Origin: Aquila chrysaetos chrysaetos
Lineage: Eukaryota; Chordata; Aves; Accipitriformes; Accipitridae
Reading direction: 5' to 3'
DNA length: 64,000 bases
Assembly: GCF_900496995.4 (NCBI RefSeq)
Contig: NW_024470396.1
Span: 1-64,000 of the forward strand
In this document: positions 1 through 10,085 of the stretch, in pieces
Numbering within the stretch: position 1 is the first letter of the stretch
Layout of the letters: every line of letters begins with the position of its first letter
Made by a program: the position numbers and the translations under genes
The notes under the pieces: generated by a model
Database searches by the model: none
The model's input: the letters and a program-made list of their open reading frames with translations, nothing else
What the model was told of the DNA's origin: nothing

Positions 1-540
1 GAAGGTCATTCCTATTTAAAGTGGTGCACAATTGGCCATGCTCATTAGGAAGGGAGGGGGCCTGGGAAGCATCTTTCCCATCAGCAGTAAGGCAAAAAAG
101 CAAACTGGAGGAGGAAGTGGAAATAGGGTAGAACATGTTTAAGGATTACATCTGGCATGCAGAGCGTGCAATTTCACAACTCGCGTCACACCGACTGGCA
201 GTAAACCAGAAGCTATTAATCCCAGAGGAAACAACCTCCTGCAAGCATTCCGTGAGAACACAGCAGGCAGCAGCAACAAGAGCACAGATCTCTGCAGGCG
301 CAATCACGTTCAGAGGAATTAATTGTAACTTTGTTCACCGGGAAGTGTCTTTCTACCCTCCAGCAAGAAAGCCCTCGTTGTCATGACATGCCTGCAGAGC
401 ATGCCGGGAGATGTAGTCTTTCGCCACCGACCCGCCACTCGGCCACGTTGGTCTGTGCAGCGTGCCGGGGTACGCAGTCTCCCCGCCGTGACCCCCACGC
501 ACGCGCTGACCGCGGCTGTCACCCGCCCTCCGGGAATCAG
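1..540. other. unassigned sequence before the first CpG-rich unit start
   Basis: No gene, RNA or repeat is recognised here. GC content rises sharply from about 400 into the CpG-rich block that follows. The short open frames in this stretch have no recognisable motif. Confidence 0.5.
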
Positions 541-1060
541 CTTAGCCGCTTCGCGCCGTGGGGCGCGCGCCCGCCCTCATCGCTGCCCCCTGGCGAGCAA
601 AGGCTCGGGAGCCGCGCATGCGCGGTGGGGTGCCGCCGTGGTCTGCGCTGCCGTCCGCCGGTAGCGGCAACGCCATGCCCCGGTGCCTGCGGGGTGGGGC
701 CGCCGCGCTCGCCGCTGCTTCTCGGTAAGGAAGCGCCGCTGCCGCCCCAGGCGCGCGGTGTCGGCGGGCGCTCGGCGCGCAAAGCGCGGAACTGCAGCGC
801 CGGTGCCGCCCCTGGGCACGCGCCTCCCGCCGTCCGCTGGCTGCTGCTGCCGCCTGGCGGCCAAAGTGCGGTACTGCAGCCCGGCGTTCGCTCTCCGGAT
901 CTGGCCCCTCCGGCGCGCCGTCGGCGGGCGGCGCTTGCGCGGTCCCCAGGAGCAGCGTGGCGGCGCGCAGGGCGCGGGTCTCGGCGGCAGCGGGCGAGCG
1001 CTGGGACCGCGGGTGAGGTGAGCGATCCCCCCCCGGCGGGGGCGGGGGGTGCCTCCTGCT
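541..1060 (+). promoter_or_regulatory. CpG-rich promoter-like block of unit U1
   Basis: This very GC- and CpG-rich block has one perfect NRF1-type core (GCGCATGCGC) near 615-624. It also has degenerate versions of the repeated segments seen in the U2 array at 26,740-27,320, such as the GCGGTACTGCAG and CTGCCTGGCGGCC stretches. It lies directly upstream of sequence collinear with the U2 first-exon region. I infer an older or decayed copy of the U2 promoter, where the motifs are no longer regularly spaced. Long open frames across it are a by-product of base composition. Confidence 0.55.
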
Positions 1061-1499
1061 CGGTGGCCGCCCGGGGCTGGCGGGACGAGAAGCTGCGAAG
1101 CGGCCGCCGCGGCAGGCTCCCGGTCCGCCGGAGGCGAGCCGGGCCGGGGAGTTCCCCGAGAGCCGCCGGTAGAAGGGAAGAGGGGACGGAGGCGCGCACC
1201 CCCCAGGCGCGGCCAGCGGGCGCCTCCCCGAGTCGCCAGAGCTCCCCCGGCCCCGCTCGGCCCGTGCGGCTGCCCCCAGCTCCAGCCCCTCCCCTGGAGC
1301 CTGTGCTGTGGCCGCAGGCAGCCCCCGAGCCCTGTCGTGAGGGCAGCAAGCCGGCCCTGCGGTGTTCTCGAGTCTCCCTCAACGTGGGTGCCGCTAGCAG
1401 CGGCGCGGGGAACGAGCGGCGTCTGCGGAAGCCCCTGCGGAAGGAGGGGGCTCCGGCCAGGGTCGAGCTGCGGTAATAACGGTCACTGCTGCCTCTTTC

Positions 1500-1695
1500 C
1501 CTCTCCTAGAGGTCACGCTCTGGGTGCGGTTGTCCGTTCGTCCCCCGGGGATGCCGTTGAAAGCAGCAGCCTCAGGCTTGCGTGGCCTGTCTCTGCCTGG
1601 CCTCCCTCTCCTCGCGGCGCGGGAGCGCAGAGGGACAGGCGGAGCGCTTACTGGCTGTGGGCAGGAGCTGCTGAAGCTGGAGAGGCCACAGAAAG
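1500..1695 (+). other. candidate 5' exon of unit U1 (3' end defined by a donor)
   Basis: This segment is collinear with 27,400-27,544 in U2 and ends in both units at the same splice-donor-like junction (GAAAG|GTAAAG here, GAAAG|GTAGAG in U2). The sequence is GC-rich and lies downstream of the promoter-like block, so a leader or first exon is likely. The 5' end cannot be set. No protein is recognised and coding status is unknown. Confidence 0.4.
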
Positions 1696-1929
1696 GTAAA
1701 GAAGAAGAAACGGAAGGCTGTCTGGCCGGCAGCTGCCTCCTGCTGCAGGCAAGAGAGAGCCTGCCTCTCCGGGTGTGGGAGGATCCCTCCTCGTAGTCCA
1801 CAGCAGGTCAGACCGCCAGGGTCCGTATGCATGACCGGCAGCGGGGTACGGCCACGTAGCGAGCGAGCGAGGCTATGTGTCTAGGAGGCCTCATCTCGTA
1901 AGATTTGTGAGACACTCACGTGTTCCGTT

Positions 1930-2041
1930 ATGTGGAGGACAGCTAAGCGACTGGAGTCACAGAAAAGGAGGGGAGGAGAGGAGGAGAAAGAAGCGTCTGA
2001 GCTGGCGAGGTCTCCTGGCAGCTCCAAGAGCGAGAGCTGTG
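1930..2041 (+). CDS. candidate coding exon of unit U1 (acidic, EASEL.SPGS..SESCG)
   Basis: The segment ends at a strong donor (GAGCTGTG|GTGAGT), and the same donor is present in U2 at 27,898/27,899. One frame is open in both units. In the last 22 or so codons it gives a conserved acidic, serine-rich peptide (EASEL, SPGS, ESCG), with a few replacements between units. An ATG lies at 1,930 in U1 but not at the matching place in U2, so the true start or acceptor is uncertain. No family is recognised. Confidence 0.35.
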
Positions 2042-2089
2042 GTGAGTCCTGGGCCCTTGGGGCCCTGTCGCTCCTCTTGTGCGTCCCGG

Positions 2090-3385
2090 TCCCTCCCTCC
2101 CCCTCTCCTGGCCCCCTCACTTTCCCATGCTGCTGTGACGTTTGGGGTTTTTTTGTGTTTGTTTTTTTTTGCTTCCCTGTACCTCTCCTCTTCTGGCTAT
2201 TCTCTTGTCCTGCTCCCTCTTCCTCTCCCCCTTTCTCTCTCTCGTTCGACTGCCCCCCTTCCTTTTTCTCTCTGCGTTCTTGTCCTGCTCCCTCTCCCTC
2301 TTCCCCCCGTACCGCCCCCCGTCTTTGTCCTGCAGCCAGTCCCTGTTTTTTCCTTTTCCATCTCCTTGTCCTGATCTGCATCCGCCTCTTTCTCTCTTTA
2401 TCCCTTTGTCTTGCTCACTGTTGCTGTTTATTTTTGTCATTCTGGATCTCACTGTCCCCGTCCTCCTTCCTGTTCATCTCTTGCTCTCTCTGACCCTTTG
2501 TGCTGCTTCCTGCCCCTTTTTTATTCACCCTCCCTCTCTCTGCAGGGCTCCTGATACTTCTCTTTCTAAATTCTCCAACCCCCTGTGCTTCTTGCGGTCT
2601 CTGGCTCTCTCTCTGGGGCGTGCGCTCTCCTTGTCATTGTTCTTGTCTGTCGCTCTGTCTTGCTTCCTGTCCCGTCGTTTCTCGCTGTATCCCTTTGTCC
2701 CGCTCCCTGCTCATATTCCTCTCTGTCGTGAGGACCGTCTCAGTTTTTTATCTGTGTCCTGCTGCTGTCCTGATTTGTCCTTCTCTGCCATGTTCCCTGT
2801 CCCTCTTTCTGTCTCTTTTCCTCTGTCCCTGCTGCTTATTTCTCCATCTCTGTCCAGACCCCTGTCCCTTCCCCCCTGCCCCGCCCTGCAGTCCCTCTGC
2901 CTTGCTTTCTTTCACTCCCTTTTCTGTCTGTCTCTCTCTGCCCCATTCCCTCTCCCGTCCTTTCTAACTGTGTCCCCCTGTCCAGCTAGCTGTCTCTTCT
3001 TTCTTTTTTCTGTCCCTCAGTACTTTTTTCTTTTCCCGTATCTCTCTCCCACTGCCCATCGCAGTTGGTTTTTTCCCCTCCGATGCTGGCCTGCTCTTTG
3101 TCCCTTTTGTCTCTCTCTGTCCTTCCGTCGTGCTCACTGTGTCTATTTAATCCCTTCATCTCTGTCCTGCGTCCCGTCGCTATTTTTTTTTTCTTCTGTC
3201 CCTTTGTCCTGCTCCCCGTCCTTGTCTCTCTTTCCCTTGGTTCTGCCTCCTGTCCTTTTTTCCTTTCTTGCTCCATCTCTCTGTCCTGCTCCCTATCCCT
3301 CGCGCGCGCTCTCTGTTTCTGCGTCCTTCTCCTTGCCTTTCCCCATGTTCTCTGTCTTGTTCCCTCTTTGGTTTTCTTGTTCTCC
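2090..3385 (+). repeat. polypyrimidine (CT-rich) tract, about 1.3 kb, unit U1
   Basis: This is a long C/T-biased stretch on the plus strand built from irregular repeats of short words such as CCTGTCC, CTCTGTCC and CCTGCTCCC. It is collinear with 39,780-40,945 in U2 and, inverted, with 46,690-47,845. Unlike those copies it is not interrupted by a CR1. It follows the exon donor at 2,041 and so is probably the start of the first intron. The long open frames rich in Ser, Leu, Pro and Cys over it are compositional. Confidence 0.8.
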
Positions 3386-3438
3386 GGGTGGCTGGGCCCG
3401 GCTACCCGCGGGGGTGCTTCGGCTCGGGGGTTTGGGGT

Positions 3439-4018
3439 TGTCGTGGTTTAACCCCAGCCAGCAACTAAGCACCACGCAGCCGCTCACTCACTCCCCCCCC
3501 ACCCAGTGGGATGGGGGAGAAAATCGGGAAAAAGAAGCAAAACCCACGGGTTGAGATAAGAACAGTTTAATAGAACAGAAAAGAAGAAACGGATAATGAT
3601 AATGATAACACTAATAAAATGACAACAGCAATAATGAAAGGATTGGAATGTACAAATGATGCGCAGTGCAATTGCTCACCACCCGCCGACCGGCACCCAG
3701 CTAGTCCCCCGAGCGGCGATTCCCCGCCCCCACTTCCCAGTTCCTATACTAGATGGGACGTCATATGGTATGGAATACCCTGTTGGCCAGTTTGGGTCAG
3801 CTGCCCTGGCTGTGTCCTGTGCCAACTTCTTGTGCCCCTCCAGCTTTCTCGCTGGCTGGGCATGAGAAGCTGAAAAATCCTTGACATTAGTCTAAACACT
3901 ACTAGCAGCAACTGAAAACATCAGTGTTATCAACATTCTTCTCATACTGAACTCAAAACATAGCACCGTACCAGCTACTAGGAAGACAGTTAACTCTATC
4001 CCAGCTGAAACTAGGACA
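3439..4018 (-). repeat. 3' LTR of the ERV-L provirus
   Basis: The LTR is 580 bp with TG...CA ends and appears identical to the 5' copy. On the minus strand it starts with TGTCCTAGTTTCAGC and ends with ...ACCACGACA. An ATTAAA-like polyadenylation signal lies near 3,568-3,578. A purine-rich AAGGGGTGG tract lies just upstream in the sense direction (about 4,020-4,030), as expected for plus-strand priming. Confidence 0.93.
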
Positions 4019-4552
4019 GTATCCACCCCTTATTCTATACCATTGACGTCATGCTCAGTTCCCATACCTTTAGTTACATCCTGGTCAATCATCAACACCT
4101 TATCTATCACTTTGAGACATATGAACAATGATATATATATATATATATATATACATACACAGAGATATCATTCCTTTAGTTTATGGGTTATGTTCATTAA
4201 ATGTTCATTGAGTTCATTTAGTTCCTGACTCTGGGCTCCATCCGTCATACCAGTCTTTCTGGGCAGGAGGGATGGTGCAAAGTCCTCTCAGTCGGTAGAG
4301 CAGAGTTGGGCTTCAGTGCAGTATGACGAGCAGTTGACATTGGACGCAGCAGGAGGATGGTGTGCACCGTTGGATTGTTGCATGCTGGAGTCAGTTCTGA
4401 TTCCATCACTACTGCGCTTCGCTCAGTTTTATCACAGTTTTTCTTGCTTGATCTAAGTGATTCTTACTATAGTACTATGGATATAGCATATAACAATTAT
4501 AGTAATGATAACATACAGTAGCAGGGTTATATAGCAACTAGTATCATACAGT
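4019..4552 (-). other. non-coding 3' internal region of the ERV-L, with an (AT)n run
   Basis: This stretch lies between the pol stop and the 3' LTR, where env would sit in other retroviruses. No env-like frame is present on either strand. An (AT)n/(AC)n microsatellite occupies about 4,130-4,160, and a polypurine tract abuts the LTR. Confidence 0.8.
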
Positions 4553-7500
4553 TTAATTCTGGCTATTCTCACCTAAAATTAAATCCCCTTGAGGCACACA
4601 TCGGACTTCCCCATCTTTTCGCATCACCCACCAAGTGCACCCAGGCCCTTGAGCAAAAGCAATCCCACGAATGGGTTTACCTTTGTCTGAGGCAGGAGTA
4701 ACCCAGACTGTCTTCCCTAACATATTTTTTGTGTGCACTACAGGGACTTTATCCCCTTCTACAGTACGTAAAAATTCTGACTGGGCAGGGCCACCCCGAT
4801 TGGCAGATCCTCTGGTGTTGACTAACCAGGTGGCTTTTGCTAAATGTGTATCCCAATGTTTGAAAGTTCCACTCCCCATTGCTCTCAATGTAGTCTTTAA
4901 CAGTCCATTGTATCGCTCAATTTTCCCAGAGGCTGGTGCATGATAGGGGATGTGATACACCCACTCAATGCCATGCTCTTTGGCCCAGGTGTCTATGAGG
5001 TTGTTTCGGAAATGAGTCCCGTTGTCTGACTCAATTCTCTCTGGGGTGCCATGTCGCCACAAGACCTGCTTTTCAAGGCCCAGGATAGTGTTCCGGGCAG
5101 TGGCATGGGGTACAGAATATGTTTCCAGCCATCCGGTGGTTGTTTCCACCATTGTGAGCACATAGCGCTTGCCTTGGCGAGTTTGTGGGAGTGTGATATA
5201 GTCAATCTGCCAGGCTTCCCCAAATTTATATTTCAGCCATCGTCCTCCATACCACAGGGGTTTTAACCGTTTGGCTTGCTTAATTGCAGCACATGTTTCA
5301 CATTCATGGATAACCTGTGCAATAGTGTCCATGCTCAAGTCCACCCCTCGGTCACGAGCCCATCTATATGTTGCATCTCTTCCCTGATGGCCTGAAGCAT
5401 CATGGGCCCATCGAGCCATAAATAGCTCACCCTTATGTTGCCAGTCCAGGTCCACCTGAGCCACTTCAATCTTGGCAGCCTGATCCACCTGTTGGTTATT
5501 TTGATGTTCTTCAGTGGCCCGACTCTTGGGTACGTGAGCATCTACGTGACGTACTTTTACAACCAGATTCTCTAGCCGGGATGCGATATCTTGCCACAGT
5601 GCGGCAGCCCAAATGGGTTTACCTCTGCGCTGCCAGTTGCTCTGCTTCCACTGCTGTAACCACCCCCACAGGGCATTTGCCACCATCCATGAGTCAGTAT
5701 AGAGATAGAGCACTGGCCACTTTTCTCTTTCAGCAATGTCTAACGCTAGCTGGATGGCTTTCACCTCTGCAAACTGACTCGATTCACCTTCTCCTTCAGC
5801 AGTTTCTGCGACTTGTCGTGTAGGACTCCATACAGCAGCCTTCCACCTCCGATGCTTTCCCACAATGCGACAGGACCCATCAGTGAACAGAGCATATTGC
5901 CTCTCATTTTCTGGCAGTTTATTATACAGCGGGGCTTCTTCAGCACGCGTTACCTCCTCCTCTGGCGACATTCCAAAATCTTTGCCTTCTGGCCAGTCCG
6001 TGATCACTTCTAAAATTCCTGGGCGACTGGGGTTTCCTATGCGAGCCCGTTGTGTGATCAGTGCAATCCACTTACTCCACGTGGCATCAGTCGCGTGATG
6101 TGTAGAGGAGACCCTCCCTTTGAACATCCAGCCCAGCACTGGCAGTCGGGGTGCTAAGAGGAGCTGTGTTTCAGTACCAACCACTTCTGAGGCAGCTCGA
6201 ACTCCTTCATATGCTGCCAATATCTCTTTTTCAGTTGGAGTATAGCGAGCCTCGGATCCTCTGTATCCTCGACTCCAAAACCCCAGGGGTCGACCTCGGG
6301 TCTCCCCGGGTGCTTTCTGCCAGAGGCTCCAGGTAGGGCCATTCTCCCCGGCTGCAGTATAAAGCACATTTTTAACATCTTGTCCTGCCCGGACTGGTCC
6401 AAGGGCTACTGCATGAACAATCTCCCGTTTAATTTGTTCAAAGGCTTGCTGTTGCTCAGGGCCCCATTTAAAATCATTCTTCTTCCGGGTCACTTGATAG
6501 AGAGGGCTTACAATCAGACTGTAATTTGGAATATGCATTCTCCAAAAACCCACAACACCTAAGAAAGCCTGTGTTTCCTTTTTATTAGTCGGTGGAGACA
6601 TAGCTGCTATTTTGTTGATCACATCCATTGGGATCTGACGACGTCCATCTTGCCATTTTATTCCTAAAAACTGGATCTCCTGTGCAGGTCCCTTGACCTT
6701 ACTTTCTTTTATGGCAAAACCGGCTTTCAGAAGGATTTGGATTATCTTCTTCCCTTTCTCAAAGACTTCTTCTGCCGTGTTGCCCCATACAATGATGTCA
6801 TCAATGTATTGCAGGTGTTCCGGAGCTTCACCTTTTTCCAGTGCAGTCTGGATTAGTCCGTGGCAAATGGTGGGGCTGTGTTTCCACCCCTGGGGCAATC
6901 GATTCCAAGTGTACTGGACACCCCTCCAAGTAAAGGCAAACTGTGGACGACACTCTGCTGCCAGAGGGATTGAGAAAAACGCATTAGCAATGTCAATTGT
7001 AGCATACCACTTGGCTGCCTTTGACTCTAGTTCGTATTGAAGTTCTAGCATATCTGGAACGGCAGCACTCAGCGGTGGCGTAACTTCATTCAGGCCACGA
7101 TAGTCAACTGTTAGTCTCCACTCCCCATTAGACTTTCGCACTGGCCATATGGGACTATTAAAGGGTGAGCGAGTTTTGCTGATCACTCCTTGGCTCTCCA
7201 GTTGGCGAATCAACTTGTGGATGGGAATCAGAGAGTCTCGGTTGGTGCGATATTGCCGCCGGTGCACCGTCGTGGTAGCAATTGGCACTTGTTGTTCTTC
7301 AACCCTCAGCAACCCCACAATCGAAGGGTCTTGAGAGAGACCAGGCAGGGTAGACAGCTGTTCAGTGCCCTCCGTCTCCAAGGCAGCTATACCAAAAGCC
7401 CATCGATACCCCTTCGGATCCTTAAAATACCCTCTCCTGAGATAGTCTATGCCAAGGATACACGGAGCCTCCGGACCAGTCACAATGGGGTGTTTCTGCC

Positions 7501-7741
7501 ATTCATTCCCAGTTAGGCTTACTTCAGCTTCCAATACAGTTAACTCTTGGGATCCCCCTGTCACACCAGAAATACAGATGGGTTCTGCCCCTTTATAACT
7601 TGATGGCATTAGAGTGCACTGTGCGCCGGTGTCTACTAGAGCCTTATACTCCTGTGGGTCTAACGTGCCAGGCCATCGAATCCACACAGTCCAATAGACC
7701 CGGTTATCCCTTTCCTCCACCTGGCTGGAGGCAGGGCCCCT
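4553..7741 (-). CDS. pol: ERV-L pro-pol: protease, reverse transcriptase, RNase H, integrase
   Basis: This is one uninterrupted frame of about 1,060 codons. Counting from the GTG at 7,720, the aspartic protease DTG is at residues 30-32 and the RT catalytic Asp at about 243. LPQGW is near 275-279 and YIDD at 305-308. RNase H acidic residues are at about 614, 652, 676 and 746. The integrase HHCC zinc site is at about 773/777/807/810, and its catalytic Asp840, Asp899 and Glu935 have DX35E spacing. No dUTPase domain is seen after the integrase. The frame has no ATG near its beginning and is in the same frame as gag across one amber codon (7,742-7,744), so it is probably made as a gag-pol fusion by stop-codon readthrough. 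All catalytic residues named are present. Confidence 0.92.
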   Translation of the reverse strand, partial: RGPASSQVEERDNRVYWTVWIRWPGTLDPQEYKALVDTGAQCTLMPSSYKGAEPICISGVTGGSQELTVLEAEVSLTGNEWQKHPIVTGPEAPCILGIDYLRRGYFKDPKGYRWAFGIAALETEGTEQLSTLPGLSQDPSIVGLLRVEEQQVPIATTTVHRRQYRTNRDSLIPIHKLIRQLESQGVISKTRSPFNSPIWPVRKSNGEWRLTVDYRGLNEVTPPLSAAVPDMLELQYELESKAAKWYATIDIANAFFSIPLAAECRPQFAFTWRGVQYTWNRLPQGWKHSPTICHGLIQTALEKGEAPEHLQYIDDIIVWGNTAEEVFEKGKKIIQILLKAGFAIKESKVKGPAQEIQFLGIKWQDGRRQIPMDVINKIAAMSPPTNKKETQAFLGVVGFWRMHIPNYSLIVSPLYQVTRKKNDFKWGPEQQQAFEQIKREIVHAVALGPVRAGQDVKNVLYTAAGENGPTWSLWQKAPGETRGRPLGFWSRGYRGSEARYTPTEKEILAAYEGVRAASEVVGTETQLLLAPRLPVLGWMFKGRVSSTHHATDATWSKWIALITQRARIGNPSRPGILEVITDWPEGKDFGMSPEEEVTRAEEAPLYNKLPENERQYALFTDGSCRIVGKHRRWKAAVWSPTRQVAETAEGEGESSQFAEVKAIQLALDIAEREKWPVLYLYTDSWMVANALWGWLQQWKQSNWQRRGKPIWAAALWQDIASRLENLVVKVRHVDAHVPKSRATEEHQNNQQVDQAAKIEVAQVDLDWQHKGELFMARWAHDASGHQGRDATYRWARDRGVDLSMDTIAQVIHECETCAAIKQAKRLKPLWYGGRWLKYKFGEAWQIDYITLPQTRQGKRYVLTMVETTTGWLETYSVPHATARNTILGLEKQVLWRHGTPERIESDNGTHFRNNLIDTWAKEHGIEWVYHIPYHAPASGKIERYNGLLKTTLRAMGSGTFKHWDTHLAKATWLVNTRGSANRGGPAQSEFLRTVEGDKVPVVHTKNMLGKTVWVTPASDKGKPIRGIAFAQGPGCTWWVMRKDGEVRCVPQGDLILGENSQN

Positions 7742-9964
7742 CTAATTCTGGCCAGAGTATCCGGTATTCACTTCTCGTAAAATTGGCTCAGAAGTCCCTT
7801 CAAGAGGATCAGAAATAAGATCAGCCCTTCTGCTCTGTTTGGAAACTGGAGCGGCATTTTTCCTAGTAGAATCCCCTTTTGTGGTGGTTTTTCCTCGCAG
7901 CTCACGTACCCGTGCATTTAGGACCGAGGTAGGTTTTCCATCCCATTTCCTCATGTCCTCTCCATGATCACATAGGTAAAACCACAGGGCACCTCGCGGT
8001 GTGTACCTTCTATATTCTCTCTCTTGGGCAGAGGAGCGCTCACTCCTAATAGCTGAGACATTGGTCCTTACAGGTGGGCAATAGGACATATCCTCTTTGA
8101 ATTGTTGGAAATCCTCGGACAGCTTCTCCACAGCCGAAATGCAGGCTTGTAGGGAGGAGGAGAGATTTTCTTCGTATTGACGGAGTTGGCGAGCCACTTC
8201 ATCCACTGTCGGTGCCTCTTCGTCTTTCCAGGTCATTATTGCCAGTGAGTTGGCATAGGACGATGGTGCGCTCCGTACAAATTTCCGCCACATGGGTCGT
8301 GTGCATTGGACTTCGTCTGGATCTTTGGGTAATTGTGGGTTGTCCGGGTCATGATGAATCGTCTCTAGCACAGCTAATTCCCTCAGATATTGGATACCTT
8401 TTTCCATGGTGGTCCACTTGCTTGATTGACATATAACATCTTCCTTAAAGGGGTACCTTTCCTTCACACTTGACAAGAGTCGCCTCCAGAGGCTGATGGC
8501 TTGTGTTCCTCTTCCAATTGCCTTGTCAATGCCACCTTCCCTGGCAAGCGATCCCAGCTGCTTGGCTTCCCTACCTTCTAATTCCAAGCTATTAGCCCCA
8601 TTGTCCCAGCATCGGAGAAGCCAGGTGATAATATGCTCACCTATACGGCGGCCAAAATCTTTTCGCATATCTCGCAGCTCACTCAAGGATAGGGACCGGG
8701 TTATTACCTCTGGTTCTGCCTCTTCCTCCTGTTCCCGTGATGGCCCTGGTTCACCTTCATCCTTTGCTAAGCGAGCTGATTTTTTATATTTCTTTTTCTG
8801 TACGGGGGCAACTGATACTGGTGCAGGTTGATCCGCTGGTTCAGTTGCAGTATCACTCGCCGGGTTTTGGATATCCGCAGCGTCTGTCGCCAAGGTTTGG
8901 GTAGCAGCATCTGTCGCCAAGGTTTGGGTAGCAGCAGTGCTCGTCGCTGGGGCTGGAGGGACCGCAGTGCCTGTTGCCAAGGTTTGGGTAGCTGCTGTGC
9001 TCGTTGCTGCGGCTGGAGGGGCTGCAGTGCCTGTTGCTGAGGTTTGGGTAGCCACAGTTCTCATTGCCAGGGCTGGAGGGGTCACGGTACCTGTCACCAA
9101 GGTCTGGGTGGCCGCAATGCTCGTCGCCGGGGCTGGAGGGGCCGCAGCGCCCATTGCCGGGGTTTGGGTGACCGCAGTGCTCATTGCTTTGTTGTTAGGT
9201 CCAGAGACCTTCTCTTCCCCTTGGGGGTGCTGAGTTGTGTCGAACAGGGCTCGATAGGCATGGGCCAGGCCCCAGCACGTTGCAGTGATTTGTATCTCTC
9301 TGGAGCTGCCGGGGTGACAGCATACCTTTTCCAAATATTTTACTAGTTCTTCTGGATTCTGCATTTGTTCAGGGGTGAATTTCCAAAACACTGGAGGTGC
9401 CCACTTTTCTAGGTACTTGCCCATACTACCCCACACACCCTGCCACTCATAATTATCCAGCCTCGGGGCAGACCTCTGGGTGATCTTCTTAAATAGTTGT
9501 TTAACCTTAAACAAGAGCTGAACCACATTCAGAAGCATGCTAATTCCCAGCAGTAGGGCTAGGACCGTGCTGGTATCAACATCCCAAGAGTATTCAAATT
9601 TTTCAAAATTCCCAAACATCATTGTAACTGGACTGAAGGAGAAAGGAGAGGGGAAGAAAGGTATCCCACTCATAGACTGGTTTTCCAAGGAGGAAAGGTA
9701 AATGGTATAATTATTAATAGTTTCCCACAGATGGCTCCCGCAGTATAAAGGTGACAATGCTGAGTGCAAATACCGGATTAATTCCACAACTGATGACTTT
9801 ATCATACCATAAACCAGTGTTATACAATACATCAAAGCAAAAACCTTAATCCACCTCCCACGGATGATAAGCAGGAGAAGAGGGACTACATACAGCAAGC
9901 GAGGTGATACATAACAGAACTTTAAAAACCAGAGCAACAACTCTAAGAACACATAAATCAACAT
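7742..9964 (-). CDS. gag: ERV-L gag polyprotein with hydrophobic N-terminus
   Basis: This is an intact frame of 740 codons starting about 95 bases after the primer-binding site and ending in TAG at 7,742-7,744. The N-terminus is unusually hydrophobic: residues about 3-18, 23-35 and 41-53 could span or insert into a membrane, and so could about 133-153. Residues about 261-352 are a degenerate 20-residue repeat rich in Ala, Thr and Pro (ATQTLATGTA-type units), followed by a Lys-rich and a Glu-rich stretch. The C-terminal half has capsid-like helical composition. No CCHC zinc knuckle is present, as in some class III or spuma-like gag proteins. An internal Met could be used instead of the first one, which would drop the first hydrophobic segments. 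Confidence 0.88.
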   Translation of the reverse strand: MLIYVFLELLLWFLKFCYVSPRLLYVVPLLLLIIRGRWIKVFALMYCITLVYGMIKSSVVELIRYLHSALSPLYCGSHLWETINNYTIYLSSLENQSMSGIPFFPSPFSFSPVTMMFGNFEKFEYSWDVDTSTVLALLLGISMLLNVVQLLFKVKQLFKKITQRSAPRLDNYEWQGVWGSMGKYLEKWAPPVFWKFTPEQMQNPEELVKYLEKVCCHPGSSREIQITATCWGLAHAYRALFDTTQHPQGEEKVSGPNNKAMSTAVTQTPAMGAAAPPAPATSIAATQTLVTGTVTPPALAMRTVATQTSATGTAAPPAAATSTAATQTLATGTAVPPAPATSTAATQTLATDAATQTLATDAADIQNPASDTATEPADQPAPVSVAPVQKKKYKKSARLAKDEGEPGPSREQEEEAEPEVITRSLSLSELRDMRKDFGRRIGEHIITWLLRCWDNGANSLELEGREAKQLGSLAREGGIDKAIGRGTQAISLWRRLLSSVKERYPFKEDVICQSSKWTTMEKGIQYLRELAVLETIHHDPDNPQLPKDPDEVQCTRPMWRKFVRSAPSSYANSLAIMTWKDEEAPTVDEVARQLRQYEENLSSSLQACISAVEKLSEDFQQFKEDMSYCPPVRTNVSAIRSERSSAQEREYRRYTPRGALWFYLCDHGEDMRKWDGKPTSVLNARVRELRGKTTTKGDSTRKNAAPVSKQSRRADLISDPLEGTSEPILREVNTGYSGQN

Positions 9965-10059
9965 AATGACCAGCGACTATAAGACCAATATAATGAATGC
10001 TTATAACAAATTTGTTTTAACGAGCTCTGGTCAGGTTTGTCATTATCTCAACCCTTCGA

Positions 10060-10077
10060 GCCCCACGTTGGGCGCCA
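10060..10077 (-). other. ERV-L primer-binding site, tRNA-Lys(1,2) type
   Basis: On the minus strand this reads TGGCGCCCAACGTGGGGC, eight bases downstream of the 5' LTR. From memory it matches the 3' end of tRNA-Lys1,2, the primer of spumaviruses and several other retroviruses. It fixes the minus-strand orientation of the provirus. Confidence 0.88.
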
Positions 10078-10085
10078 AAATGGAC

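Noticed and set aside
331..1476. Long Arg/Pro/Ala-rich open frames on both strands
   Set aside because: CpG-island base composition removes stop codons in all frames. No motif, no splice support, and the U2 copy does not keep the frames.
2142..3554. 470-codon Ser/Leu/Pro/Cys frame and similar ones at 39,801-41,045 and 46,584-47,432
   Set aside because: They follow the polypyrimidine tract and change with every indel between copies. They are low-complexity artefacts.
3619..3873. 84-codon frame repeated at 10,266-10,520
   Set aside because: It lies within the two ERV-L LTRs on the strand opposite to the provirus and is duplicated only because the LTRs are identical.
6000..7000. dUTPase within the ERV-L pol
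   Set aside because: ERV-L elements of mammals carry one after integrase, but this pol ends soon after the integrase core and shows no dUTPase motifs.
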